NCBI GenBank assembly: GCA_037975125.1
Contig: CM075858.1
Location: forward strand, 64,890,140 to 64,954,139
Source of the DNA: Latrodectus hesperus
Taxonomy: Eukaryota > Arthropoda > Arachnida > Araneae > Theridiidae
Direction: 5' to 3'
DNA length: 64,000 nucleotides
The translations under genes and the position numbers were made by a program. Positions 38,781 to 50,880 of the stretch are shown piece after piece (positions within the stretch are counted from its first letter, which is position 1; the number at the start of each line of letters is the position of its first letter). The notes beneath the pieces were generated by a model. The model was not told the DNA's origin. It worked only from the letters and a program-made list of their open reading frames with translations, and searched no databases.

Positions 38781-40271
38781 GGTTAAAATTATAGGTTTTT
38801 GAAATAAAAAATATAGAGTTGTTAAACAATCCGGTTTAAAAAGGTTCAATGTGAATTGTTAACATTTCATACATATTAATCTTTAAAGCATAATTTAAGC
38901 ATTTAATTATAGTTTTAAAGTTTTGGAAAAAAGTTTTAATTTATTTAAATGTATATGCTTGTTAATAATAAGAAAAATTTAGTTCCTTATATGCTAATAT
39001 TATTACAAGAAAATTATAAAGTTCTAGTAATTTGCCATTATTCAAATTATTGTTAAAAATGATAACTTTTATTAATGTTTTATACATGCTAATATATCGT
39101 AGTTAAAAGGTTTATAGTTTCAAAATTAAATCATAATTTATTTATAATTCCAATTATATCCTCAGTAAATAACATAATTTAAACATTTTAAAAATTTTGT
39201 CAAAAAATTAAAATTTACTTTTATTGTTTTTCCGCATTTACAATTGCTTGAAATTAAAAATACAATTAAATTCTCAAAAGTGAATGATTACAAAAATTTT
39301 CTGTTGATAAAATTTTTAAGGAGACTTTAAAAATAATCTTACATTTATATATGAATGTAATATTATATGTCTTTATGGAAACCTATTTAATACATATGTT
39401 AATGTAAGAATATATTTTTAAAAGTCTGAATTATAATTCTTAGGAAAAAATATTAATCTCTTTACAAACTTCTTGAAATATTTAATGATGAAGAAATATT
39501 TGATGATGACTCCAGGAAACAGTTAAGTATATCTCACAGCTTGCAAGAATAATATAGGTATGAAATAAAATTCCTTAACATAAATAAGGAGAATTAAATG
39601 ATTATTCTTAAGTATACCAAATTCAGAATTAAACATTTTTAACATCATTTATAGAATGTTCGTAAAAAATATACTTTTCATGGATATTTAATTCATATAA
39701 ATTGGCTTTCTTCCAAAAAAAAGTCTTTTAGTTTAACGCGAAAATTGGCAACAAATTATTACACAAATGATGAATGAGTAGGGCAATTTAAACTTTTCCT
39801 TTTTAAAATTTGACCTTTAAGAATTACATGAGGTTTTATTGGCGATTTATTGTGGAAGTCAGAACATAACTCGTAAAAAGTGTTTTATATTTTTGTTGCT
39901 TGATGGTTTTTACTTGAAGCTGTAATAACATGCTCAGTTATAGAATTCATAATCACTAAAATATTTATATAAACTTTAAAAATTACATATAATAATTAGG
40001 GATTAGAAACAAGTTGAATAACTGAAATAACTGCAGATTTTGTATATTGAACATTCATGGCAATTGAAATGGGGATTTTATTTACGTAAAACTTCATATT
40101 TTTTGCTTGCATTGATCCTAACTGATATTAACAATGCATAATATTCCAAACTGAAATAGTATTAAAGTTTATTCAATCACATATGCGTACAAGTCAATTA
40201 TTAAATAATTTTTAAATTCTGCTCGAATTTTCAATTTTAACAAAATGATAACAAAGTGATAATGACTTTAA
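38781..40271. other. Gene-free AT-rich interval
   Basis: Nothing recognised. Confidence 0.6.
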
Positions 40272-40293
40272 TTTAATCAAATATCTGCCTCGA

Positions 40294-40352
40294 ACATTCA
40301 TAACCATTGCAAAATAGTTACGAACTCATTATTTTGCAACGGTTATGAATGT
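40294..40352. repeat. Hairpin with 23-bp arms
   Basis: ACATTCATAACCATTGCAAA.. (40294-40316) is the inverse of 40330-40352 with one mismatch around a 13-nt loop. Looser pairing (TTTAATCAAATA with TATTTGAATAAA) extends outward to about 40272 and 40372, giving a roughly 100-bp foldback. Confidence 0.8.
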
Positions 40353-40372
40353 GTGTATTTGAATAAATTTTA

Positions 40373-41638
40373 AGATTTTTGAAAAATAGAAGAATTAACA
40401 TAAATTTCAATACCCTAGCAAACAATATACATGCAGTTTCCACAAAAAGAAAATATTTTTGCGAGTCTCTTTCCAAAGACTTTCATTAACTAAGTCTGAT
40501 TTAATTATTAAGAATAACAATTTAAAATAGTTCAAAATATGCAAATAAAAGCTTTCAAATTACGATAAGCTCAAAATAACTAAATTTAAACAGGTCAAAA
40601 AAACAGTAAAAAAGAATTGATAAATTACTGAAATAACTCTTTCATTAGCTTAAATTATTAAATAAGAAAATATATACAAATTTTTATATAAAACTCATAT
40701 TGATATTCATTTAAAATAACATTCAATCAATATAATGTCCTATTTATTGAATGTTGCTTTATACATTATGCATCTCTTAGATATTATAAATGGTTGACTA
40801 CTTCAAAAATGTGTTCAAATTTTTCTTTTCATTTCAATTTTGTATTTGAGTTTTGTAAAAATAATTTTTCGTTTTAATATTGAATTAAAAACTATTAAAT
40901 AATCCCTTATTCTATTTTATAATCGTTGTTATTATTCTAATAAACAACTTTAGGTAGCATGTTATTAAAAAGTTTAATTTACTTTCATTTAGAAGTCATT
41001 AAAAATCAATTTAATCAGTAAAAGTTTTCAAAGGAAATAAGTATTAATAAATAATTTATTAGGTTCCCTACTTAATAAAATTATTTTACAGATTAAATCA
41101 TTTGAAAATGTACGTTTAAAAAAATTTTATACATACATTTTAATAGAAATAAATGCAACGGAAAGATTTTAATTCAAGTATACATGGGATTCAAAAATTT
41201 TCATTTATAATATATATATGATTCAAATTTTTGGCAAAATATAAAATATCAAAATTGTATGTACTTTGGAAAAATTTTGTATTCTTATCTTCGTTAAACT
41301 GAGAGCCAAAAATCAACAGGCAGATTAAATTTAATTTCATTTTAAAAAGGAGGACAGAGAAATATAACTAAGTGAATTCTAATAGAAAAACTTAATTAAA
41401 TAAAATAATTAAATTTTTCTTACATAATGAAAAGAAAACAATAAAGGGAAAGGTAAGCAGAGAAAAATTTCATTAACTGCTAAAAAATTATTTGCAAAAA
41501 GGATGTGTAAAATATAATAGTTTTTCCATAAAAATATAAGCAATTATAGCAAAAACTCCGAATTTGAAATTTAGTTCTTTTGCATTTCTTCATTTAATCA
41601 TTTTTTTTAAATTTAAGAAAGTAATTTTTACATTGAAA
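40373..41638. other. Gene-free AT-rich interval
   Basis: Nothing recognised. Confidence 0.6.
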
Positions 41639-41738
41639 CAGCGTTTAGACATATACATCCCATTTAAAACATTTATGTCTTCATGAATCAGCGCTTAGAC
41701 ATATACATCCCATTTAAAACATTTATGTCTTCAAGAAT
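41639..41738. repeat. 50-bp tandem duplication
   Basis: 41639-41688 and 41689-41738 are the same 50-bp unit (CAGCGYTTAGACATATACAT.. to ..TCTTCAWGAAT) with two substitutions. This is a recent duplication. An 88-codon open frame that starts in it is probably incidental. Confidence 0.95.
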
Positions 41739-41833
41739 TTTTTCTTATTTTATAAATATCATAGTTCTTTTATCAATAAATTTTTGCTTGCATAAACTAT
41801 TATTATGGTTTAACTTTTTTCACTATAGAAATT

Positions 41834-41890
41834 TAAGACTTATTCTTCTTAGTTATGAAAGTGATCTAAGACTTAATCTTCTTAGTTATT
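41834..41890. repeat. 33-bp tandem duplication
   Basis: TAAGACTTATTCTTCTTAGT (41834 on) recurs at 41867 with one change. Confidence 0.85.
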
Positions 41891-41949
41891 CATTGATAAA
41901 GTATTTAGAATTAAAAATTCGTTTGATACTTTTATTTATACAACTTTAA

Positions 41950-42780
41950 ACAAAAACCGTAAATTTTATTGTTAGCTATTACATATCGGTTTGTGTTGAA
42001 TATAAGTTTACTGTATAGAATTCTTTAGCTAACCAAATCTTAAACAATGATTTTAAGAATTCAATATAAAAAGTATTTTAATTATTATTTATAAAAATTG
42101 GACAGATTTATTTATTTTTTTTTAATCCATTAGTCAATAAAATGAAAGCAAAATAAACGCAAGGCTATTTATATAATAAAAATATCTCAAAGAACAGCAA
42201 TAAATAATTTCAAAATTATAAATATTTATAATTATGTAATAAATGATAATTTCGATACACACAAAATTAAAAATTACAGAAGAGAACTTTTTAAAAAAAT
42301 ACCTATTGTTTATTATAATTATTATTATTTCCAGAGAGAAATATGATGTTTTAAATGCGTAACTCTAAAATTTAAATTCTTATTAACTCATTGTAAATAA
42401 ATAGTTATGTGTTGTAAATAACATTGAAAATTATCTTGATTTAATTAATATTGTAAATTTTTTTAATATCAAATATATTTTAACTTCGTAGTAGATATTA
42501 ATTTGTTAAATGATTACTTATTTAACAAGTTTCATATGTCCATTATATATACATTTTGTATGCGAGTAAAAATAAAGTCCTTGGAAGTTTTCAAGTGCTC
42601 AGAAACTGAATAGCAACTGTCCCAGGACGAATTTATATCCTCAAGATCTACATTTTAAAAATTTTCAAATTTTATTTCTGTTGCGCATTACAAACTGCAA
42701 AGTAGTGAAAAAAGTCATCAATAAAAGGATTAAAAGGAATAAATTGATGAGGACTTACTGACTTTTAATATTTTCTACAT
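41950..42780. other. Gene-free AT-rich interval
   Basis: Nothing recognised. Confidence 0.6.
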
Positions 42781-42980
42781 GAGATGTATCCCCTTGTATC
42801 CGGATAAAGGGTGATTACAACCGGAGGGGTAGACCGGCATATACAGTTTCCCGGCCGGCGCCGAACCAGCGCCGAAAAGAGGGTGACAAGAATAGGGTTG
42901 CCAAATCGTTTATTTGGTCGCCAAAACTGATCGCCAATATTTGTCCTTTATCTCCTAAAAGAAAAAATAAACGTTCCCCG
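42781..42980. other. Sharp GC-rich island
   Basis: About 200 bp with the highest GC in the window, including CCCGGCCGGCGCCGAACC and a direct repeat GCGCCGAA (42858-42865, 42869-42876). Right of it, TCGCCAA recurs twice (in TTGGTCGCCAAAACTGATCG) with partial dyad symmetry. No open frame of note crosses it. Candidates are a fragment of a foreign or mobile element, or a regulatory CpG cluster. Unassigned. Confidence 0.45.
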
Positions 42981-45900
42981 GATTAAAAATAAAAAAAAGT
43001 CAGTAAAATTTGAAAACTTTCGGAAAGTTACACTTTTAACTCCATCATTTTTCTTCCAACTTTTTCGTATTTGCTTTAAATCTTAGCATGCTGTGGGGAT
43101 AAGTTATCGAAGTTCAAGAGGTTTTTATTTTTTTGTGTTTAGGGCTTCAACATAAATATTGTTAGTTGGTTTTATGTGATGTATTATGGAAACAGTGCTT
43201 TAAACTTTGAATAAAGATCTGATGCACTAGTCGGTTATTTCTTAGAATTGTATTTTATTTGATATAATTACAATACCGTAATTTAAATCAAAACATATTT
43301 AATTTTATATACAGAAATTATTAAAAGTTACTTTATTAGAAATAGTTAAATACTTAAAATTACTTCATACTTTATTGTAAGATTATTAAAGATATTTCCA
43401 TCAGAGAAAGGAATAAAATTAATGGGATTCTGTTAAGTTAATGTGCTTTTAATGGGCTTATATTGTTTTTACAAATGTCAGAAAGATTCGAATTCATAAA
43501 TATTTATTTCATTTTCAGTTTTACAGTTTAAGATTTTCGCTATAATTTGATATTTACTTTTAAAATATTTACTCAAATTTGGAAAATTGCAATTAATAAC
43601 TCTTGTAAGTAAGTTAGAATTGTAAAATTTTATATTATTTTTATTATTGTTATTGTAAGTTTTATGACAATAGAGAAATTTTCATTTTCATGCAATTTTG
43701 CAATACTTTATATGCCAAAAAGACAGAAAAAGATTTTCTATAACTGTGACAAATAAACCCTGATTAAAACAATAAGATTAAATATTATTATCATGTTATT
43801 AAATGAAATTAATTTATTTTAAATAATACTTAATTACAGGGATATTTTACGTAAAATATTATTTTAATAATTTTAATTACAAGTGCTCTTCTTTTATGAA
43901 ATTTGCTGTATTCAAATGCATATCTTTGCATAAAAATCCAACAATCTTCAAAAATATATAAATTTTCTTATTTTATATCTTTATGTGAGTAGGGATTTTT
44001 CATAAAAATTTGTTTTCGTAATATTCTTAACTTATATTATTGAAAATTGTAAAATTTGCTTAATGGGAATAAAGTATTAAATTAATATTGATTATGTTAT
44101 TAAGTATAGGTTAAATAATACTTAGATATTGGTAAAACATGTTGTTAAGTTAAGCACCTTGCTTTTTCTTTTATGTATTGATATTATGGCTATTTCAATG
44201 AATATAATAAATTTAATATGTCTTAAATTACAAAAACTGTATCACATATATAACTTTCTTAAAAGCATAACTTCATAAAAATATAATAAATAGGTAATTT
44301 ATAATTACAATACAATACTACAAATAGTATTAAATGTATAATATTAATAATTCTTTTTTATATCATTACAAATTTTCCAGCTTTTCCTAAATATTACTTA
44401 ACACCTAAATTTTATCGATACAGTGTTAGAACAAAATAAACTCAGTGTGTTTATTCACGCAAAAAAATTGCAGCAGTTTCTTAAAAAATTGAAATTTTAA
44501 ACTGTTAAGTATAAATTTTTTATAAAAATTCAAACTGTAACGTAAAAATTTTCATTATTATAATAAAAATCTTTTATTTTAAGTTTAAAAGGTAAAAGTA
44601 AAAGAAACGCACGATTAAACACACTTTTTAAATGACAATGTAAAATAATCTTACAATAATATCTAAAACAAAATTAAATTTTACTAAAATAAGAGCTATT
44701 CACTTTTTACTTTTGCAAAAATCACTACCTAAATTATACTCCCCAATATTTTCATTATAAACATTTTAGAATCATTGCTAATTTGACTGCTGAATGTGAA
44801 GTTAAATGTAATCAGAAGAGAAAGGAAAGACATTTATAATCATGAGTACATAAACTTTATAATAAAAATCAGTATTTTGAGGGTAATTTCAACCTTATTT
44901 ACTATCCGTATCAATGAGGTACAAATATTCATTAAAAACTTCGCTACGCATACCAATAACATCAAAAATCATAGATTAAACTTAAAAAATGGTCAATGTT
45001 TTCCTTATTTTGATTTAAAACAATTCTCCTACTCATTCTTTGAAGCAATAAATACTTTAAATTTAGAATATCAATTCAAATTTTATAATTTATCAGTATG
45101 AAGAATATGAATTTGATACTAATGTTGATCATTTAATATATTATTCTTACCTGTTTTAATTTCTCATGAAATGAGAGAAATTACTAGTGTAAAAATACAG
45201 GTTCGTTTTCTTTCTCTTATCGTAGCAATATTAAATATGAAATAATTAATACTTATATTGCTGAATACTTAGTATAGTTAGCTTTTCCTATAAAATAATA
45301 TCTATATTACATATGAAGAATTTAGACTGAAGTTATCTGTTAATTATTTATTGATAGAGAGGTTGATAATTTGTTATCTGCCAACATGGAAATTATGGAT
45401 TCGATATTGAACTAGACATTTGATATGCATTACTCTTTCTGAACCTCATACTAATATGGAATTCTATGTAAATGCCAGCTCATATACCTCATCCCATCCT
45501 AATGATCTAATGTATTATATTCGACAGTAGATCATTGAACACATACATCAAGTTGATTAATTTTTTTTCGATTGTTACATCTTATCATCTTATCCTAGTT
45601 CATATAATCTTTAACCTAAAGAGAAATTTAACTCAAATTCTGTTTTTATTTTACGAACTACCTCTTTTACTTATTCCGTAATCGTTAATGAATGTGAATA
45701 TCCTTTTTGCCATTAAGTATTAATTATGTTAATAATTCAATATGTAACGTTGAAAGCTTTTATATTCAACAATTTTAGATTAAAATAATTCCGATTTCTG
45801 AGAAGCTATTCCTTCACGATTCCTGAATATAACAAGAAATCAAAACACTAATAAAGCTTTTGCAATGTATTTAAATAAGACATCCTTGTATTGAAATATA

Positions 45901-47022
45901 AAGTTTCAAATGAGTAAAATATATATCATTCGTATCGGTCAAGTTGTATGGATATACATTAAGTAAAACCTTAGCTTATATATAATTTTCTTAAAAAGTT
46001 GTTTTCAATATTGTATCACTTAATGTTTTATTTTTATACTGTTTCTTAAAATCAAAATGGCTTCTTTTATATTTAAGCCGCATTTCATTTAAAATATAAT
46101 AGTTATAATAGACACGACAATTTTTGGCCCTTTCCCAATATAAGTTTATTTCCCTTTAAAGTTTCAGCTTTATTTACAATATCTATGTCTTGAAATTACT
46201 ATTACAAATGATACTTAGCTTTCAAATTTAAACTATAATGCAATTCTTTTCTACAATATTTTTGTGTAAGTTGAATAATAACTTAAATAACTAAAAAATA
46301 AAAATAATAAGAAGAAAATTTATTTTTAAGAAGGGAATATTATTTGAAAATAATTAGAGATTTTTTTCGTTTTAAATATCTAAAAGGGAAATTTAATTGA
46401 AAAAAATGCAAAAAATAAAATGTACATAGAGTGAATAATAGTAATGTGACAAATAAGTAAATATTCGAAAAGTATAGGATTAATTTAATTTATCCTCAAA
46501 CTCCTTGAAATACATTGATATTTTATAAGATAAAATTGTATTCTGGGCCTCAATTTACATAGTGATTTGTTACCTTTGACTAGGAAATAAAATATTTAAA
46601 ATGGTATCAATAATAAGTAGTTTAATTACTTTACATGGAAAAATAGGACAAGTAGGTTTAGAAGAAATTACAGTTAAATTACAGTTTGCATTAGAAAAAA
46701 AATGTGACTCATTATAATATTATAAATTAATTTTTCTAGTAATAAGAAAAGTAATTATTACGAGCAATATTTTCAAGCAATTTAAAAATATTTCAGTAAA
46801 ATTTGTCACATTTACTTGGGTGTAAAAAAGTATTAAATTCGGATAACACATTTAAATATTTATTTATATAATCGACCCTTCCAAGCATTATTTTTGAAGA
46901 TATTAATCATAATAATCCGCAAATAAATTGATGTCATTTATCACATTTCCGTAATTTATAAAAATTAATAGTGTGTTACATCCTTTAGTTTCCACAGGAA
47001 AAGGAATAATAATCTTTTTTAT

Positions 47023-47026
<4 letters not shown>
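42981..47026. other. Gene-free AT-rich interval
   Basis: Includes a perfect 18-bp palindrome ATATTTTACGTAAAATAT (43842-43859) and a 101-codon plus frame at 44796-45101 without recognisable domain or codon bias. I regard the frame as chance in AT-rich DNA. Confidence 0.55.

Positions 47027-47114
<88 letters not shown>
47027..47114. repeat. (AT)44 microsatellite
   Basis: Pure AT dinucleotide run. Confidence 0.97.
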
Positions 47115-47119
<5 letters not shown>

Positions 47120-48059
47120 TGAAACCAAATATAAATGAAATTTAAAAATTATTTTGAAGAATTATATATAGTCAAAAGAAGAATTATATATAGAAATAAT
47201 ATAGTCAAAAATAACCTTGAATAAGATTTTATTCATTAGCTATTGGCTAATGTTTTTAATTAATAATCACAAACAAACATATTAATTCTACTATTTTTTT
47301 AGAATGTTGTACACCAAGAAAAAATTCTCATTTCCTCGTTAGCTTCCATAATTAACCGAAAAATATCCACAGAAACAAGATTGATCTCTTAACAGGGTTC
47401 AATCATCAACATATAAAAGTATAACATTCATTGTATTAAGTTCACTAATATTTATATTATTAATAACTATTATAAGCCCCATTACTATTATCATATAATG
47501 TTACAATTGGCTACTATAAATATACTTTTCTATGAGATTTTCGATAAGGTATTTTGATATTATTATGTAAATTCTATGTGAGATAAATTACTATGTAATA
47601 TATAAAATCACTTAAATTTTAATTCTTCTTAACATACATATTAATTGAATTTCGACTTTATCTCAGTAAAATATTTGAATCATTTTAAAATGTGTTGTTT
47701 GTGAACAAAAATATAATAAATAATGAATTCACTAGTTTTTTTTAATTAAAATTTAATATATGCTTTTTAAAATAAAGTTTTTTTCCTGCAACTTTTGCCA
47801 AAATAAAATTTAATTCTTGAAACAAGTGGGTGATTAGAAAAATGTATAATAGTATATGCTTTATATTGTTATGTATAGATCCCAAATATTTGTACAAAAA
47901 ATATGAATTTCAATTTTTATTGACGAGCATGTTTACTAAATTCATATTTTAATTGAAAGATAATTTCTTCTTCTTTTTTTAATAAAATTATTATTAACAT
48001 ATTAGAAGTTGATTAGTTTTTTTAGAAATTAAACTATTAATGAATTTATGTTTTAGAGT
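47115..48059. other. Gene-free AT-rich interval
   Basis: AGAATTATATATAG is repeated at about 47159 and 47180. Nothing else recognised. Confidence 0.6.
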
Positions 48060-48440
48060 TTGAGCAAATTTATTTAAGGAAGTAACTGGACAGATAGGCT
48101 AAACATGTCACACAGCATGTCGCACCCCAGTGACAAACTTGTAGCCCTGGCTTAAAATTCCCATGAAGAGATATAGAAAGCGTAACTTTCCTGTAAAGGC
48201 CTGTAACGACTTTATGAAGTACTTTGAACAACTTTTGCGACAAAATTCTTAGGGATCGATATCCAAGTCGGGACTCGGTTTTCAAACAAGAAAATTTGGA
48301 TACCTGCCAAGGGCTGAGATTCGGAAGGAGTTCCCAGTTTTGTCATAACCGAGAACGACTCTCCACCCCCAACCAGTCTTTTTATCGGACGAACATTCCT
48401 CCCCTTCCTAGTAAACTTTTATAAAGGCCTGGGAATCCAC
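48060..48440. other. GC-elevated island, unassigned
   Basis: About 380 bp of balanced composition in AT-rich flanks. At its right end CTTTTATAAAGGCC (about 48416-48429) offers a TATA-like motif on both strands. Open frames of 66-71 codons exist on each strand but overlap and have no domain. It could be a promoter, non-coding exon or decayed repeat. Confidence 0.35.
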
Positions 48441-48469
48441 CTATTTCATTTTATGGAAATTTCGCATTT

Positions 48470-50000
48470 CTTATTAAGAGGAGGAAAAAAAAAAGATGTA
48501 AAGAATTTGAGATCACTCTCTATGAATTCGGTAAGAATGCTGCAGATGTTGTGTAAGGAAATCAATGCCTTCAATTTAAGACTTTGAGAAAACTTGACAA
48601 GATTGGAAAGAGTGTTTTGAGAACAATGATTGTTTTGTGTTCTCAAACACCAATATTGTTCGAAAAATCTCATTTTTTATTGATTATCTTGATTTCTCAA
48701 GTATCAAAATTATCTGAAAAATCATTTTAAACTGATTTGATTGCGATTTTTTTGCATCTGTTAATTTATATTCTATAAATAATTAAAATTAATAACTATA
48801 ATTATCTTCTTAGAAATAAATTTATTTTCCAAATTAAATAGAATTTTAGGTACTCAATTTTATAACATCATTAATACACTTCTTATCAACGAAAAAAAAA
48901 TGTTAGAAATTTGAGATTAACTCCTATGAATTCAGTAAGAAAGCAATAAATATTGTATAAAAAATCAGATGCTTTCAATTTGAGACTTTAGAAGAACTAC
49001 AATATTGGACAAGTGTTTAAGAACTATTATTATCATTTGTTCTCAAGCCTAAATATTATCTGAAAGTCCTTTAAAGTATTCTAATTTAATTTTCTTACCA
49101 TAGTTAATATTCCATGAGTAACTATAAAGATTTAATCTAATACATTTAACATAAATGCAGCTTAGTACACGCAATATAAATGTAATTTTAGACATTATTA
49201 TTTAATATATAATTAAATAATTTTTTTTAATGAAAAAAATGTAAAATTTTTGAATTCCTGTTATATATGAATTTAATAAGAATGTTATGAATGTGTATAT
49301 AAGTCAATGTATTCAATTTAAGACTGGGAAAAATTGAAAGAATTGGACGCATATATAAAAAATAATGATTATCCTATATTCTGAAACATTATTATTATTT
49401 AAAAAAAAAATTTCAATTTACTGACATCGTTTTGTACAATGCAGTTAACATTCTATAAACCGCTTAAATTGATTTATCTGATTATTGGTTTTAAAATCGA
49501 TGCAATTTTTTAAAACTGAATATAAGAAAATAATCATTTTCATTTTATTTCATTTTACATTTTTATTATAAGGAATAAATATGTTATTGAAAATAATTTT
49601 AATCAGCTTATATGAAATCAGTAAGAATATTATAGCAATTTTGTAGAGAAATGATTTGTTTTACGTAAGAGGATCAGATACACATTTTAAAAGCAATCAT
49701 TTTTTCCACTAACTATAGTCACAAATATCAATATTATCTGAATATTTATTTAATTTGCTATTATATTTTTTGGATTTTATTTTTTATTTCATCTTACTTT
49801 TTATTAAAAAATGCTATAAATACTGTAAACAAAATCAGAACATAACTTTTAAAAAGTTTTGGGAAAACTTAAAAAAGTAGTAAAATATTTTAAAACAATT
49901 GTTTTTTCTATGACACCATTCTCAAAATATGTTATCTGAAAAATCATTTGAATTTATCATCATTACAATTTCTTTAAAATCAATGCTACCTTTTAAAAAT
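48470..50000. repeat. Diverged tandem array, unit about 340-400 bp
   Basis: The block TATGAATTCAGTAAGAATGC..ATTGTGTAAG..AATCAATGC.TTCAATTTAAGACTT..AAAACTTG..GATTGGA..AACAATGATT..GTTCTCAAA..AATATTATCTGAAAAATCATTT recurs in order. Anchor TATGAA copies are at 48521, 48925, 49266 and 49611, with a partial fifth near 49795. The order is conserved although individual bases diverge heavily. No coding signal. Confidence 0.65.
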
Positions 50001-50827
50001 AATTATATGATATCACATTTTTCATTTTGTGTCTTGATGTTTAGCTTATAATTTGAAATAGAGTTTAAAGCAAATTTGTGTGCTTTTAAAAATTGAAGCT
50101 ATTTTTGTGATATTTTTTAAATTACCACATTTCGTTTCTATTTCATATTTAAAAAATTGGATTAAACTATGGTAATGAGAGTCACTTCCAAAATTTAGCC
50201 ACAGGGAATGGAATATTTTTAAAAAATCATTTATAATCTATAAAACCTTTGATATAGAGTGAATTATAGCATTATAGCAAAAAATACAAAGCTTGAAACT
50301 CATACTTTAAAATAGTTAATATTTTGCAACATTAATTCTTACTTTTTACTACAGATTGTGTAATTAATTTATTCTTTGATAATTAACTAAAAGTGAAATT
50401 ATTTTTTTAGAATAAAATTTGAACTTTCAATCAAATGATCACACAGTTGAACTCTAAATGGATTTAAATTTGCAAACTTATTTGTTCTTTTTCTTATTAG
50501 TTGCTTTTTCTTTGGTGTTATCGTCATTGGTAAGTGCTTTTGGTCTTACTGTAACATTTTATAGTTTTATTCTAAACTTAATGCTTCCTCAGATCCATTT
50601 AATTGGTTTGCCAGTTTTATTTATAGTACAGGTGACTACTACCTAGCTCAGTTTATAAGGTTTGTTTATAAGCTCAATTCATAAGCTTCAATGCATGAAA
50701 GATATATTAAGTATATTTACTAAATTACAAAGTATGTTATAAAGATATTCCTTATGATATATTATCTTCATAATGATTATCTTCATTATATGGAAATAAG
50801 AGCCTGATATTCTTAAAAGTAGTCTGC
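50001..50827. other. Gene-free interval
   Basis: A 62-codon hydrophobic frame at 50458-50646 (plus) lacks family features. Otherwise nothing. Confidence 0.5.
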
Positions 50828-50880
50828 AAACTCAGAGGTATCATTTCACTTGGAAGACATTGAAACCAAGACTAAATGTA
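50828..50880 (-). repeat. Degraded third copy of the SINE-like repeat
   Basis: CTCAGAGGTATCATTTCACT and the following GAAACCAAGACT align with CTCAGAGGTATCCTTTCATT and GCGACCACGACT of the 30 kb copy. Only the middle of the repeat is recognisable. Confidence 0.45.

Noticed and set aside
44796..45101. 101-codon plus-strand frame
   Set aside because: Ile/Asn/Lys/Phe-rich composition follows the AT bias, with no domain or splice context. A frame of this length is plausible by chance across 64 kb.
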